This document shows, piece by piece, positions 29,817 through 38,146 of a stretch of DNA of 64,000 bases. The DNA is from Nonomuraea glycinis (GTDB lineage: Bacteria; Actinomycetota; Actinomycetes; Streptosporangiales; Streptosporangiaceae): the NCBI RefSeq assembly GCF_014646515.1, contig NZ_BMNK01000006.1, positions 186,001-250,000 of the forward strand, given 5' to 3'. Below the pieces are notes generated by a model that was not told the DNA's origin, did no database searches, and saw only the letters and a program-made list of their open reading frames with translations. The translations under genes and the position numbers were made by a program. How positions within the stretch are numbered: position 1 is the first letter of the stretch; each line of letters starts with the position of its first letter.

Positions 29817-30458
29817 ATGTTTCGGATGAGCGCCACCACTTATCAGCAAGCCCAGCGCGAGGGCCAGGATGTCGTCAGGGCCGCGATCCTGGACGCGGCC
29901 ACGCACCTCCTGATCACCGAAGGCCCGGCCTCACTGACCGTGCGCCGCATCTCCGCCGAGGTCGGCTGCTCCACCAAAGTGATCTACACGCTCTTCGGCG
30001 GCAAGGACGGGCTCAGCGAGGCGCTCTGGCTGGAGGGGTTCGCCAGGTTCGAGCGGCGGTTGCTGGCCGCGCCCCCTGGCCCGGACGCCATGACGCACCT
30101 GCGGGCCGGTATCGACGCCTACCGGAGCTACGCGCTGGACCAGCCGGACTATTACCGCGTCATGTTCCAAGGGGGCGTGCCCGGCTTCACCCCGAGCCCT
30201 GCGGCCAGGCAGGAGGCGAAGAGGTCCTTCGACCTGCTCGTGGCCGGGGTCCGCCGCTGCCTGGCGCACGGGCTGCTGCACGGCGGCTCCGACGCGGAGA
30301 TCGCCGACGTGCTCTGGATGGCCATGCACGGCGCGGTCAGCCTGGAGCTCGCGGGCTTCTTCGACCGAGCCGAGGGGGAGCAGCGCTACCGGCTGCTCTG
30401 CGCCTCGGTGCTCAGCCCTTTCCTGACAGGCGACGTTCCTGACGCACGGTGTTCCTGA
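29817..30458 (+). CDS. TetR-family regulator
   Basis: 213 residues. The N-terminal helix-turn-helix (residues 20-65) reads ILDAATHLLITEGPASLTVR, then RISAEVGCSTKVIYTLFGGK. The ligand domain has QPDYYRVMFQGGVPGF, typical of TetR_C_13/WHG-type members. ATG 29817 or 29826 could be the start. It probably represses itself through the palindrome at 29791 and may control the carotenoid oxygenase that starts 62 bases after its stop. Confidence 0.9.
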   Translation: MFRMSATTYQQAQREGQDVVRAAILDAATHLLITEGPASLTVRRISAEVGCSTKVIYTLFGGKDGLSEALWLEGFARFERRLLAAPPGPDAMTHLRAGIDAYRSYALDQPDYYRVMFQGGVPGFTPSPAARQEAKRSFDLLVAGVRRCLAHGLLHGGSDAEIADVLWMAMHGAVSLELAGFFDRAEGEQRYRLLCASVLSPFLTGDVPDARCS

Positions 30459-30504
30459 CGCACGACATTCCGTCCCGACACGCGACGTTCCTTCATGACG
30501 CACG
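30431..30504 (+). repeat. Degenerate short tandem repeat
   Basis: Four diverged units of 16-22 bases built on CGACGTTCCTGACGCACG (30431-30448, 30449-30464, 30465-30482, 30483-30504). They cover the last codons of the TetR gene and the gap before the carotenoid oxygenase, so the TetR C-terminus (GDVPDARCS) is repeat-encoded. The array may have arisen by slippage and could affect coupling between the two genes. Confidence 0.6.
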
Positions 30505-30520
30505 ACGAGAGGATCCCCTG

Positions 30521-31879
30521 ATGTCGACGCCTTACCGAGGTGGTCTCGCCCCCGTCACCGACGAGATCACCGCCTTCGACCTGGCGGTCACCGGCCGCAT
30601 CCCCGCCGAGCTCAACGGCCGCTACCTGCGCAACGGCCCCAACCCGCTCGGCCTCGACGACCCGGGCGCCTCCCACCTGTTCCTGGGCGAGGGCATGGTG
30701 CACGGGGTGCGGCTGCGCGACGGCCGCGCCGAGTGGTACCGCAACCGGTGGGTGCGCAGCGCCGAGGTCGCCCGGCGGCTCGGCGAGGAGCCGAGGCCCG
30801 GCCCCACGCACGGCGGCATGGACTTCGCGGCCAACACGCACGTGATCGGTGTGGCCGGCCGTACGTTCGCGACCGTGGAGGCGGGGGCGCTGCCGTACGA
30901 GCTCAGCTACGAGCTCGACACGATCGGCGCGTGCGACTTCGACGGCGGGCTGCCCGGCGGATACGCCGCGCACACCCACCTGGACCCGGCCACAGGCGAG
31001 TTGCACGCGATGGCGTACTTCTTCGGCTGGGACCACCACCAGCACATCGTGCTCGACGCCAAGGGCACCGTCACGCGGACCACGGACATCCCCATCGCGG
31101 ACGCGCCCATGATGCACGACTTCGCGCTGACCGAGCGGTTCGTGGTGCTCTACGACCTGCCCGTCACCTTCAGCATGGCGCACGCCGAGAAGGGCACGCC
31201 GCTGCCGTACGCGTGGAACGACGAGCACGCCTCCCGGCTCGGGCTGCTGTCCCGCCGGACCGGCGAGGTGCGCTGGTTCGAGGTGAACCCGTGCTGGGTC
31301 TTCCACACGCTCAACGCCTACGACGACGGCGACCAGGTCGTGGTCGACGTGGTGCGCTACCCCAAGCGCTTCGTCGACGCCCGCCTCGACACGGGCGGCA
31401 CCCCCACGCTGGACCGCTGGCGGATCGACCTGGCGTCGGGCACGGTGCGCGAGACCCGGCTGGACGATCGGACGCAGGAGTTCCCGCGGATGAACGAGCG
31501 GCTCACCGGCAGGCCGTACCGCTACGGCTATACCGTGGCCACCCATGACCTGGTCGATGTGGTCCACCAGCGGGACCTGGCCATGGAGGACCTCCCGGAC
31601 GTGGCGTTCGACAACACGCTCATCAAGCACGACCTGGAGCGCGGCACCCAGCAGGAGCGGCGGTTCGGCCGGGACGCCTACGTGGGGGAGCCGGTGTTCG
31701 TGGAGTCGGGCGAGGGCGAGGACGACGGCTATGTGATGACCTTCGTCAACGATCCGGAGCGGGGCGCGGCCGACCTGGTGATCCTGTCGGCGCAGGACTT
31801 CACCGGCGAGCCGGTCGCCACCGTGCACCTGCCGGCCCGGGTGCCGCTCGGCTTCCACGGCAGCTGGGTGAGTGACTGA
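30521..31879 (+). CDS. Carotenoid (retinal pigment epithelial-type) oxygenase
   Basis: A 452-residue seven-bladed propeller, non-haem iron dioxygenase that cleaves conjugated double bonds in carotenoids, stilbenes or related compounds. The four iron His are recognisable in AAHTHLDPATGE, MMHDFALTE, CWVFHTLNAYDDGD and the C-terminal GFHGSW. The N-terminus LNGRYLRNGPNPLGLD is the family signature. ATG 30521 follows GAGAGGA. The frame is open upstream into the tandem repeat but that part is not protein-like. The substrate is unknown; no carotenoid synthesis genes are in the window. Confidence 0.94.
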   Translation: MSTPYRGGLAPVTDEITAFDLAVTGRIPAELNGRYLRNGPNPLGLDDPGASHLFLGEGMVHGVRLRDGRAEWYRNRWVRSAEVARRLGEEPRPGPTHGGMDFAANTHVIGVAGRTFATVEAGALPYELSYELDTIGACDFDGGLPGGYAAHTHLDPATGELHAMAYFFGWDHHQHIVLDAKGTVTRTTDIPIADAPMMHDFALTERFVVLYDLPVTFSMAHAEKGTPLPYAWNDEHASRLGLLSRRTGEVRWFEVNPCWVFHTLNAYDDGDQVVVDVVRYPKRFVDARLDTGGTPTLDRWRIDLASGTVRETRLDDRTQEFPRMNERLTGRPYRYGYTVATHDLVDVVHQRDLAMEDLPDVAFDNTLIKHDLERGTQQERRFGRDAYVGEPVFVESGEGEDDGYVMTFVNDPERGAADLVILSAQDFTGEPVATVHLPARVPLGFHGSWVSD

Positions 31880-31890
31880 CCGGGAGGCGG

Positions 31891-31906
31891 TAACCTCTTC
31901 AGGTTA
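31891..31906. promoter_or_regulatory. Inverted repeat upstream of cmk
   Basis: TAACCT, CTTC, AGGTTA: a perfect 6+4+6 dyad in the 52-base gap before cmk, 25 bases from its GTG. It may be an operator or part of the promoter region. No matching site was noticed elsewhere in the window. Confidence 0.4.
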
Positions 31907-31931
31907 GGTCAAACGTGAAGAGGGAGAGACC

Positions 31932-32588
31932 GTGGCCGGTCTGGTCATCGCCATGGACGGCCCTTCGGGGTCGGGCAAGTCGAGCGCGTCGCGCGGAGTC
32001 GCTCGCGCGCTGGGACTGCGTTACCTGGACACCGGGGCACAATACCGGGCGATGACCTGGTGGATGCTCCGGCAGGGCGTCGACCTCGCCGATCAGGCCG
32101 CGGTCGCGGCCCGCTCCGGCGAGCCCGAGATCGTCTCCGGCACCGACCCCGACGCCCCGTCCATCCAGGTCGACGGCGTCGACGTGGGTGAGCCGATCAG
32201 GCAGGACGAGGTGACCTCCGCGGTCTCCGCCGTGGCGGCGGTGCCGCAGGTGCGGGCGCGGCTCGTCGCGCTCCAGCAGGAGATCGTCGGCACCGGTGAC
32301 ATCGTGGTCGAAGGCCGCGACATCGGCTCCGTCGTCGCCCCGGACGCGCCCGTCAAAATCTATCTGACGGCCAGCGCCGAGGCCCGGGCCCAGCGCCGTT
32401 CGGCGGAGCTGACCGGCACCACCGCGCGAGCGCAGCAGGCCGCCATGGCCAGGCGCGACACGCTGGACTCGACACGCAAGACAGATCCACTCTCGCTGGC
32501 GGATGGCGCCATCGAGCTCGACACCACCGCGCTCAACCTCGAAGAGGTCATCGCGGAGGTGCTGAGACTGGTCAAGGAGCGCACCTGA
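31932..32588 (+). CDS. cmk: Cytidylate kinase
   Basis: 218 residues. P-loop MDGPSGSGKSSASRGVARAL, the NMP-binding region YLDTGAQYRAMTWWML, conserved VVEGRDIGSVVAPDAPVKIY and RRDTLDSTRKTDPLSLADGA. It phosphorylates CMP and dCMP. GTG start with GAGGGAGAG upstream. It precedes der by 30 bases, the standard actinobacterial arrangement. Confidence 0.97.
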   Translation: MAGLVIAMDGPSGSGKSSASRGVARALGLRYLDTGAQYRAMTWWMLRQGVDLADQAAVAARSGEPEIVSGTDPDAPSIQVDGVDVGEPIRQDEVTSAVSAVAAVPQVRARLVALQQEIVGTGDIVVEGRDIGSVVAPDAPVKIYLTASAEARAQRRSAELTGTTARAQQAAMARRDTLDSTRKTDPLSLADGAIELDTTALNLEEVIAEVLRLVKERT

Positions 32589-32618
32589 GGGTGCGGGACT
32601 CTAAAAGGATGAGACATC

Positions 32619-34013
32619 GTGTCCACGGGGAATTGGGTCGAGGCTGACCTCGACGAGCTAGACGTGACCGAGGAAACGGCCGACAGCACTCCGCTGCCGG
32701 TCGTGGCCATCGTCGGACGGCCGAATGTCGGCAAGTCCACACTGGTCAACCGCATCATCGGCCGCCGCGAGGCGGTCGTCGAGGACGTGCCGGGTGTGAC
32801 CCGCGACCGCGTCACCTACGAAGCCAACTGGCGCGGACGCCGGTTCACCGTCGTCGACACCGGCGGCTGGGACCCTGACGCCACCGGGATGAACCTGCGC
32901 ATCGCCGAGCAGGCGCAGATCGCCGCCGAGCTGGCGGACGTGATCGTGTTCGTGGTCGACGCGACCGTGGGCGCCACCGACGCCGACGAGATCGTGGGCT
33001 CCATCCTGCGTCAGTCCGGCAAGCCGGTCATCCTGACCGCCAACAAGGTCGACAACCAGCAGATCGAGATGGAGGCCGCGGCCCTGTGGTCGCTCGGCCT
33101 CGGCGAGCCGCACGCCGTCTCCGCCCTGCACGGCCGCTCCAGCGGCGACCTGCTCGACGTGGTGCTCGAGGCGCTGCCGGAGACGCCGGCGGTGACGTTC
33201 GGCGACAAGCGCGGGCCCGCCCGGGTGGCGCTGCTCGGCAAGCCCAACGTGGGCAAGTCCTCCCTGCTCAACAAGCTCGCGGGGCAGGAGCGGGTGCTGG
33301 TCGACCCGATGGCCGGCACCACCCGCGACCCGGTCGACGAGCTGATCGAGCTCGGTGACAAGACCTGGCGGTTCGTCGACACCGCGGGCATCCGGCGGCG
33401 CGACCGCGAGCTGCAGGGCGCCGACTTCTACGCCGCCATGCGCACCAGGGCCGCGCTCGACCGCTCGGAGGTGGCGATCGTGCTGATCGACGCCAGCGAG
33501 CCGCTCACCGAGCAGGACCTGCGCATCATCAGCCTGGTGATCGAGTCCGGCAGGGCCATGGTGGTGGCCTTCAACAAGTGGGACCTCGTCGACGAGGACC
33601 GCCGCTACTACCTGGAGCGGGAGATCGACAGGCAGCTCGTCCGCACCCCGTGGGCGCTGCGCGTCAACATCTCCGCACTGACCGGCCGCCACATGGACCG
33701 GCTCGTGCCCGCGCTGGAGAAGGCGCTGGACTCCTGGTCCACCCGGGTGCCGACGTCCAGGCTCAACGCGTTCCTGACCGACCTGGTGCACGCGACGCCG
33801 CCGCCGGTGCGCAGCGGCAAGCAGCCGAAGATCCTGTTCGCCACGCAGGCGTCGACCGAGCCGCCCAAGTTCGTGCTGTTCACCTCGGGCTGGCTGGAGG
33901 ACACCTACCGCCGCTTCATCGAGCGCCGGATCCGCGAGGAGTTCGGCTTCGCCGGATCGCCGATCGAGGTCACGATGAAGATCCGGGAGAAGCGGCAGAA
34001 GAAGGATCGCTGA
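32619..34013 (+). CDS. der: Ribosome biogenesis GTPase Der (EngA)
   Basis: 464 residues with two tandem GTPase domains: G1 motifs GRPNVGKST (about residue 35) and GKPNVGKSS (about 208), G3 motifs DTGGW and DTAGI, and G4 NKVD and NKWD. The C-terminal KH-like domain closes with [17 protein letters not shown]. It assists 50S subunit assembly. GTG start. It is co-transcribed with cmk. Confidence 0.97.
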   Translation: MSTGNWVEADLDELDVTEETADSTPLPVVAIVGRPNVGKSTLVNRIIGRREAVVEDVPGVTRDRVTYEANWRGRRFTVVDTGGWDPDATGMNLRIAEQAQIAAELADVIVFVVDATVGATDADEIVGSILRQSGKPVILTANKVDNQQIEMEAAALWSLGLGEPHAVSALHGRSSGDLLDVVLEALPETPAVTFGDKRGPARVALLGKPNVGKSSLLNKLAGQERVLVDPMAGTTRDPVDELIELGDKTWRFVDTAGIRRRDRELQGADFYAAMRTRAALDRSEVAIVLIDASEPLTEQDLRIISLVIESGRAMVVAFNKWDLVDEDRRYYLEREIDRQLVRTPWALRVNISALTGRHMDRLVPALEKALDSWSTRVPTSRLNAFLTDLVHATPPPVRSGKQPKILFATQASTEPPKFVLFTSGWLEDTYRRFIERRIREEFGFAGSPIEVTMKIREKRQKKDR

Positions 34014-34028
34014 CGCCGCCGAATCGCG

Positions 34029-34058
34029 TTGCCTGACGAGAGCCCGCCTGGGTACGAT
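34029..34058 (+). promoter_or_regulatory. Promoter for the T-box/aspS2 transcript
   Basis: TTGCCT (34029-34034), an 18-base spacer and TACGAT (34053-34058) match the actinomycete housekeeping consensus well. Transcription would begin near 34065, giving a leader of about 248 bases before the aspS2 ATG. Confidence 0.6.
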
Positions 34059-34064
34059 CCACGG

Positions 34065-34312
34065 CAACGCGTAGACGGAGACGAGTAGCCAGGGCCCGCG
34101 CGGGCCGAGAGAGCCGCCGACCGCTGAAAAGGCGGCCCCGCGCCCCCTGGCGAAGACACTCCCGAGTGCGGGGAGGAAATGCCCCGCCGGTCTGACCCCC
34201 GTCATCGGGTCGTGGAGGCCGCCCCTCGCGGGCGGCGAAAGTGCGGTGGCACCGGGAGCCCCTTCTCCCCCGCACTCCCAAGGGGTCATGCACTTCCTCG
34301 TGAGGAGTTGTG
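34065..34312 (+). promoter_or_regulatory. T-box riboswitch, probably translational
   Basis: A structured leader before an aminoacyl-tRNA synthetase gene. Stem I: GCCAGGG (34088-34094) with CCCTGGC (34145-34151), CGCGGG (34099-34104) with CCCGCG (34137-34142), and GCCGCC (34113-34118) with GGCGGC (34131-34136), plus the AGAGAG bulge and a loop GACCGCTGAAAA. The T-box core GGTGGCACCG (34245-34254) sits in a loop closed by AGTGCGG (34240-34246) and CCGCACT (34270-34276). Its TGGC would pair with a tRNA ending GCCA, that is discriminator G, as in tRNA-Asp and tRNA-Asn. TTCCT (34294-34298) can hide the ribosome site AGGAG (34303-34307), and there is no U-tract, so control is probably of translation. 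Confidence 0.75.
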
Positions 34313-35578
34313 ATGATCTCTCGTGTCCTGTCGGCGGAGCTCACCGAGCACGCCGGCCAACGAGTGACGATCGCCGGCTGGGTCCATCGCCGCCGGCTGC
34401 TGAAATCCGTGTCCTTCCTCGTCATCCGGGACCGCGCCGGGCTGGCGCAGGCCGTCTGCCACGGCGGCGACCTGCCCGGCGAGGAGAGCGTCGTCGAGGT
34501 CACCGGGACCGTGACGGCCAACCCCCGGGCGCCGGGCGGTGTCGAGCTCACCGGCCCCGAGCTGCACGTGCTGTCCGAGCCGGTCGAGGCGCCGCCGTTC
34601 GACCTCTACCGCCCGGTCGTGCCGGCCACCCTGCCGACGATCCTCGACCACGCCCCGGTCACCCTGCGGCACCCGGCGCTCAGAGCTCCGCTGGAGATCT
34701 CGGCGGCGAGCGTGGCAGGCTTCCGGGCGGTGCTCGACCGGCTCGGCTTCACCGAGGTCCACACCCCGAAGATCGTGGCCTCGGCGACCGAGTCCGGCGC
34801 GAACGTCTTCGGCATCGACTACTTCGGCCGCCCCGCCTACCTCGCGCAGTCGCCGCAGTTCTACAAACAGGCGATGGTGGGGGTGTTCGAGCGGGTCTAC
34901 GAGGTGGGGCCGGTCTTCCGGGCCGAGCCGCACGACACCGTCCGCCACCTGGCCCAGTACACCAGTCTCGACGCGGAGCTGGGCTTCGTGCGCGACCACC
35001 GCGAGGTGATGGCGGTGCTGCGCGAGGCGGTGGCGGGCATGCTGGAGTCCGTACGCGAGCGGGCCGCCGCAGCCGTCGCCACGCTCGGCCTGACGCTGCC
35101 CGAGGTGCCCGCCGAGATCCCGGCCGTGCACTTCACCGAGGCGCAGCGGATGACCGGCGAGGACGAGCCGGACCTGTCCCCGGCCCAGGAGCGGTGGCTG
35201 TCGCGGTGGGCGCTGACGGAGCACGGCTCGGAGTTCCTGTTCGTGACCGGCTACCCGATGGCCAAGCGGCCCTTCTACACCCATCCCGACCCGGCGCGTC
35301 CCGGCTACTCCAACGGCTTCGACCTGCTGTTCCGTGGGCTGGAGCTGGTGACCGGCGGCCAGCGGCTGCACCGGCACCGCGACTACCTGCGAGCGCTGGC
35401 CGAGCGGGGTGAGAGCGCGGCGCCGTACGAGGGCTATCTTCAGGCGTTCGCGTACGGGATGCCGCCGCACGGCGGGTTCGCCATCGGGCTGGAGCGCTGG
35501 ACGGCGCGCCTGACCGGCGCGGCCAACATCCGCCAGGCCGCCGCTTTCCCGCGCGACCTGCACCGGCTCTCGCCGTGA
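34313..35578 (+). CDS. aspS: Aspartyl-tRNA synthetase, archaeal/non-discriminating type
   Basis: 421 residues, much shorter than bacterial AspRS (about 590), lacking the GAD insertion. It has an OB-fold (VTIAGWVHRRRLLKSVSFLV), class II motif 2 (GPVFRAEPHDTVRHLAQYTS) and motif 3 (GFAIGLERWTARLTG). This form is typical of archaea and occurs as a second enzyme in some bacteria, charging tRNA-Asp and often tRNA-Asn. ATG 34313 has AGGAG 5 bases upstream, inside the T-box expression platform; a GTG one codon earlier is less likely. The ordinary AspRS is presumably elsewhere. Confidence 0.92.
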   Translation: MISRVLSAELTEHAGQRVTIAGWVHRRRLLKSVSFLVIRDRAGLAQAVCHGGDLPGEESVVEVTGTVTANPRAPGGVELTGPELHVLSEPVEAPPFDLYRPVVPATLPTILDHAPVTLRHPALRAPLEISAASVAGFRAVLDRLGFTEVHTPKIVASATESGANVFGIDYFGRPAYLAQSPQFYKQAMVGVFERVYEVGPVFRAEPHDTVRHLAQYTSLDAELGFVRDHREVMAVLREAVAGMLESVRERAAAAVATLGLTLPEVPAEIPAVHFTEAQRMTGEDEPDLSPAQERWLSRWALTEHGSEFLFVTGYPMAKRPFYTHPDPARPGYSNGFDLLFRGLELVTGGQRLHRHRDYLRALAERGESAAPYEGYLQAFAYGMPPHGGFAIGLERWTARLTGAANIRQAAAFPRDLHRLSP

Positions 35579-35590
35579 CCGCTTGACCCG

Positions 35591-35617
35591 CCGCCCCCGG
35601 GCCCGCCCCGGGGGCGG
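35591..35617. terminator. Bidirectional hairpin terminator
   Basis: A perfect 11 bp G+C stem (35591-35601 with 35607-35617) with a 5-base loop lies between the convergent aspS2 and flippase genes, where terminators for both are needed. No U-tract follows on either side. Confidence 0.7.
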
Positions 35618-35622
35618 CCGGG

Positions 35623-36990
35623 TCAGGACTCGGTACGGGAGAGCGCCACGATCCTGCGCAGCCCGGGAAGCACGCACAGCCCGGTCACCGTCTGGCTGAT
35701 CAGCAGTCCGTAGCCCACCCCGGTGACGCCGAAGCCCGGGAACAGCGCGATGACGCTGCCGAACACCAGCACCGTCATGCCGATCTGGATCATCGCGAGC
35801 TTCCTGGCCTCGCTGCGCGCCCGCAGTGTGCCCAGCCGGATCTCCACCAGCGCCATCGGCAGCACGCCCAGCGCCATCAGGCGCAGCAGCGGGGTGCCGG
35901 CCTCGGACAGCTCGGAGCCGAAGACGAGCAGGATCAGCGGGGCCGCCGCGATGACGACCGCCACGATGGGCCCGACGATGAGGAAGGTGCGGCGCAGCGC
36001 GTTGCGGGTGGTCTGGGCGAGGCGGGCGGAGTCGAGGGAGCCCTCGACCGTCAGCGAGACCGCCATGTTCGCCGCCAGCAGGCCCATCATGCAGCCGAGC
36101 GTGTGGGTCACCGAGAAGTAGCCGAACTGCGCGGGGTCGTTCAGCCAGGCGCCGACCATGACGGGCACCAGGTAGAGGACCAGGAGCGTGGACAGGGTGC
36201 CGGAGAAGTCACCGGCCACGAACCTGCCGATCTCGCGCAGCCCCGGCGGGACGGTGTGCTGGGCGGCGGTCCTGGTCACGTGCTGGGGAATCGCCCGCCG
36301 GAAGATGAGCCAGCTGATCGGGATCAGCGCCGCCGCGGTGGGAACGATCCAAGAGACGAAGATCCCGCCGAACAGCCCGCCCTGGGGCAGCGCGAACGCC
36401 AGCGCCACCAGCAGGCCCATCTTCAGCACGCCGAACAGGGTGCTGTTGACCGGCACCCAGACGGCCTGACGCAGCCCGGCCAGCACCACGTCCTGCAAGG
36501 TGAAGATCGTCCAGACGAGCACCGAGGCGAGGAAGAACAGCGCGGGCAGCAGGCCGTCCAGCTCCGCGTACGCCGGTCCCCACAGGGGCAGGGTCAGCAG
36601 GAAGACCAGCGCCGCCAGCACGGCGGTGACCCCGGCGACGCCGTAGCCACGCAGGATCAGTTTCGCGGTGCCGCGCCCGGAGATCGGGATGAATCTGGCC
36701 ATGACCCCGACGAAGGCGAGCCCGACCAGCGAGGAGAACAGGCGCATGGCCGTGATCATCAGTTGCCCCTCGCCGAACGCGGCGGGGCTGTAGAGCCGTA
36801 CGGCCAGGAACCAGTAGCCCAGGCCCAGCACGGCGGTGGCGGCCGTGTTGGCCATCAGCGCGTAGCCCTGCAGGAACAGCGGGTTGCGCAGGTCGGTCCG
36901 CAGCCTGCGCACCAGGCCGAGCCCTGCCTTGGGGGCGGGTCCGGTCTGCTGGGGTGCGTCACTGGCCATCTCGGGTGGGTTACCGGCCAT
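35623..36990 (-). CDS. Polysaccharide (lipid-linked oligosaccharide) flippase-like membrane protein
   Basis: 455 residues with 12-14 hydrophobic segments and the MOP-superfamily layout (LFLQGYALMANTAATAVLGL near the start; QGGLFGGIFVSWIVPTAAA mid-protein). Such Wzx-like proteins carry undecaprenol-linked repeat units across the membrane. The N-terminal 30 residues are Pro/Gln-rich and cytoplasmic. It is the last of three overlapping genes with a DegT aminotransferase and a FemAB/GNAT-like enzyme, which supports a cell-surface glycan role. The starting ATG overlaps the upstream gene by 11 bases. Confidence 0.85.
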   Translation of the reverse strand: MAGNPPEMASDAPQQTGPAPKAGLGLVRRLRTDLRNPLFLQGYALMANTAATAVLGLGYWFLAVRLYSPAAFGEGQLMITAMRLFSSLVGLAFVGVMARFIPISGRGTAKLILRGYGVAGVTAVLAALVFLLTLPLWGPAYAELDGLLPALFFLASVLVWTIFTLQDVVLAGLRQAVWVPVNSTLFGVLKMGLLVALAFALPQGGLFGGIFVSWIVPTAAALIPISWLIFRRAIPQHVTRTAAQHTVPPGLREIGRFVAGDFSGTLSTLLVLYLVPVMVGAWLNDPAQFGYFSVTHTLGCMMGLLAANMAVSLTVEGSLDSARLAQTTRNALRRTFLIVGPIVAVVIAAAPLILLVFGSELSEAGTPLLRLMALGVLPMALVEIRLGTLRARSEARKLAMIQIGMTVLVFGSVIALFPGFGVTGVGYGLLISQTVTGLCVLPGLRRIVALSRTES

Positions 36991-38146
36991 GGGGCGGGGG
37001 TCCTTCCGGCGCGGGATGATCGAGGGGCCGTACGCCGAGCCGCTCCAGCAGCCGCACCATGCGGGCGGCGTCGAGCGGGTCGGCGGGCAGCACGTGGCTC
37101 GTCCACCAGCGCGCGATCTCAGGCGTGGGGCCTTGGGGAATCATTGACAGGTAATCGTCCAGCGGCGGATCGTAGATGAAGCCGGGCACCACGCCCTGCC
37201 CCTCCAGCGCGGTGACGGCCTCGTCCCGGTCCGCGACGAGCAGCGGCACCCGCAGGAGCGGCTGGACCGGCGCCTCGCGGACGCCCTGCGCCGCCCAGGG
37301 GGTGGCGCGCAGCAGCTCGACCCCGGCCATGCTGCGGTCCCGCTCGCGGTCGATCACCTTCATCCGGGAGCGCTGGAAGCGCAGGAGCGCCGACCCGGCG
37401 CGTGCCCGCCAGTCGTCCAGGTCGATGCGGAGCCACGGGTCCATCGCCGCGAGGTCACCGGACGCCTTGGCCACCTCCGCCGCCGTCGTGGGGTAGCGGT
37501 GCCCGGTCCAGGTGACCAGGCCGAGCCGCTTGAGCGCGTGCCAGACCGGCCGGACGAGCCCGGTGCGGTAGATCGTCTCGCGGAGCACCGGCCGGAGCAC
37601 CGCGCCCAGTCTCGCGCCGCCGGGCAGCAGGAGCTCCTCGCGCGCCGCGGCCAGCTCGGCCAGCGCGCCGGGGTCGGCGGTGGTGAGGAAGCCCCCGGAC
37701 ATCGCCCGCCCGTGCTTGGCCAGGCTGAAGACGCCCGCCTGCCCGGACAGGCCGGCCGGGCGCCCGTCGGCCACGGTCTGGAAGGCGTGCGCGGCGTCGT
37801 CGATGAGGACCAGCCCGCGGCGGTCGCACTCGGCGCGCAGCTCGGCCACCCGGTCGGGCTGGCCGTACAGGTGCGTGGTGAGCACGCCGGCTAGGCCGGT
37901 CCAGTCGACGCGGGGCACGTCGATGTTGCCGTCGCGCCACGACACCGGCGCCATCACCGGGGTGAGCCCGGCCGCGAGCGCGATGAACAGCACGGTCTCG
38001 CAGTTGGTGGGGGAGATCAGCACCCGGTCGCCGGGGGCGAACCAGTGGCGCAGTGCCAGCAGCAGCCCGAACCGCGCGGACGGCACGTGCAGGCAGCCCT
38101 GGCCGATCCGCTCGGCCATGGCGGACTCGAGGTCGGCGACCTTCAT
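36980..38146 (-). CDS. DegT/DnrJ/EryC1-type aminotransferase
   Basis: 388 residues of the PLP fold type I sugar-aminotransferase family. VLISPTNCETVLFIALAAGL, GVLTTHLYGQPDRV, VLIDDAAHAFQ (Asp binding PLP) and FSLAKHGRAMSGGF (Lys forming the aldimine) are visible. It probably makes an amino sugar for a surface glycan. It overlaps the next gene upstream by 4 bases and the flippase by 11, a tight operon. Confidence 0.87.
   Translation of the reverse strand: MKVADLESAMAERIGQGCLHVPSARFGLLLALRHWFAPGDRVLISPTNCETVLFIALAAGLTPVMAPVSWRDGNIDVPRVDWTGLAGVLTTHLYGQPDRVAELRAECDRRGLVLIDDAAHAFQTVADGRPAGLSGQAGVFSLAKHGRAMSGGFLTTADPGALAELAAAREELLLPGGARLGAVLRPVLRETIYRTGLVRPVWHALKRLGLVTWTGHRYPTTAAEVAKASGDLAAMDPWLRIDLDDWRARAGSALLRFQRSRMKVIDRERDRSMAGVELLRATPWAAQGVREAPVQPLLRVPLLVADRDEAVTALEGQGVVPGFIYDPPLDDYLSMIPQGPTPEIARWWTSHVLPADPLDAARMVRLLERLGVRPLDHPAPEGPPPHGR

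Noticed and set aside
30431-30504. Short CRISPR or attachment site after the TetR gene
   Set aside because: Units are diverged, adjacent and only 16-22 bases, without unique spacers; a slippage-type tandem repeat explains them.
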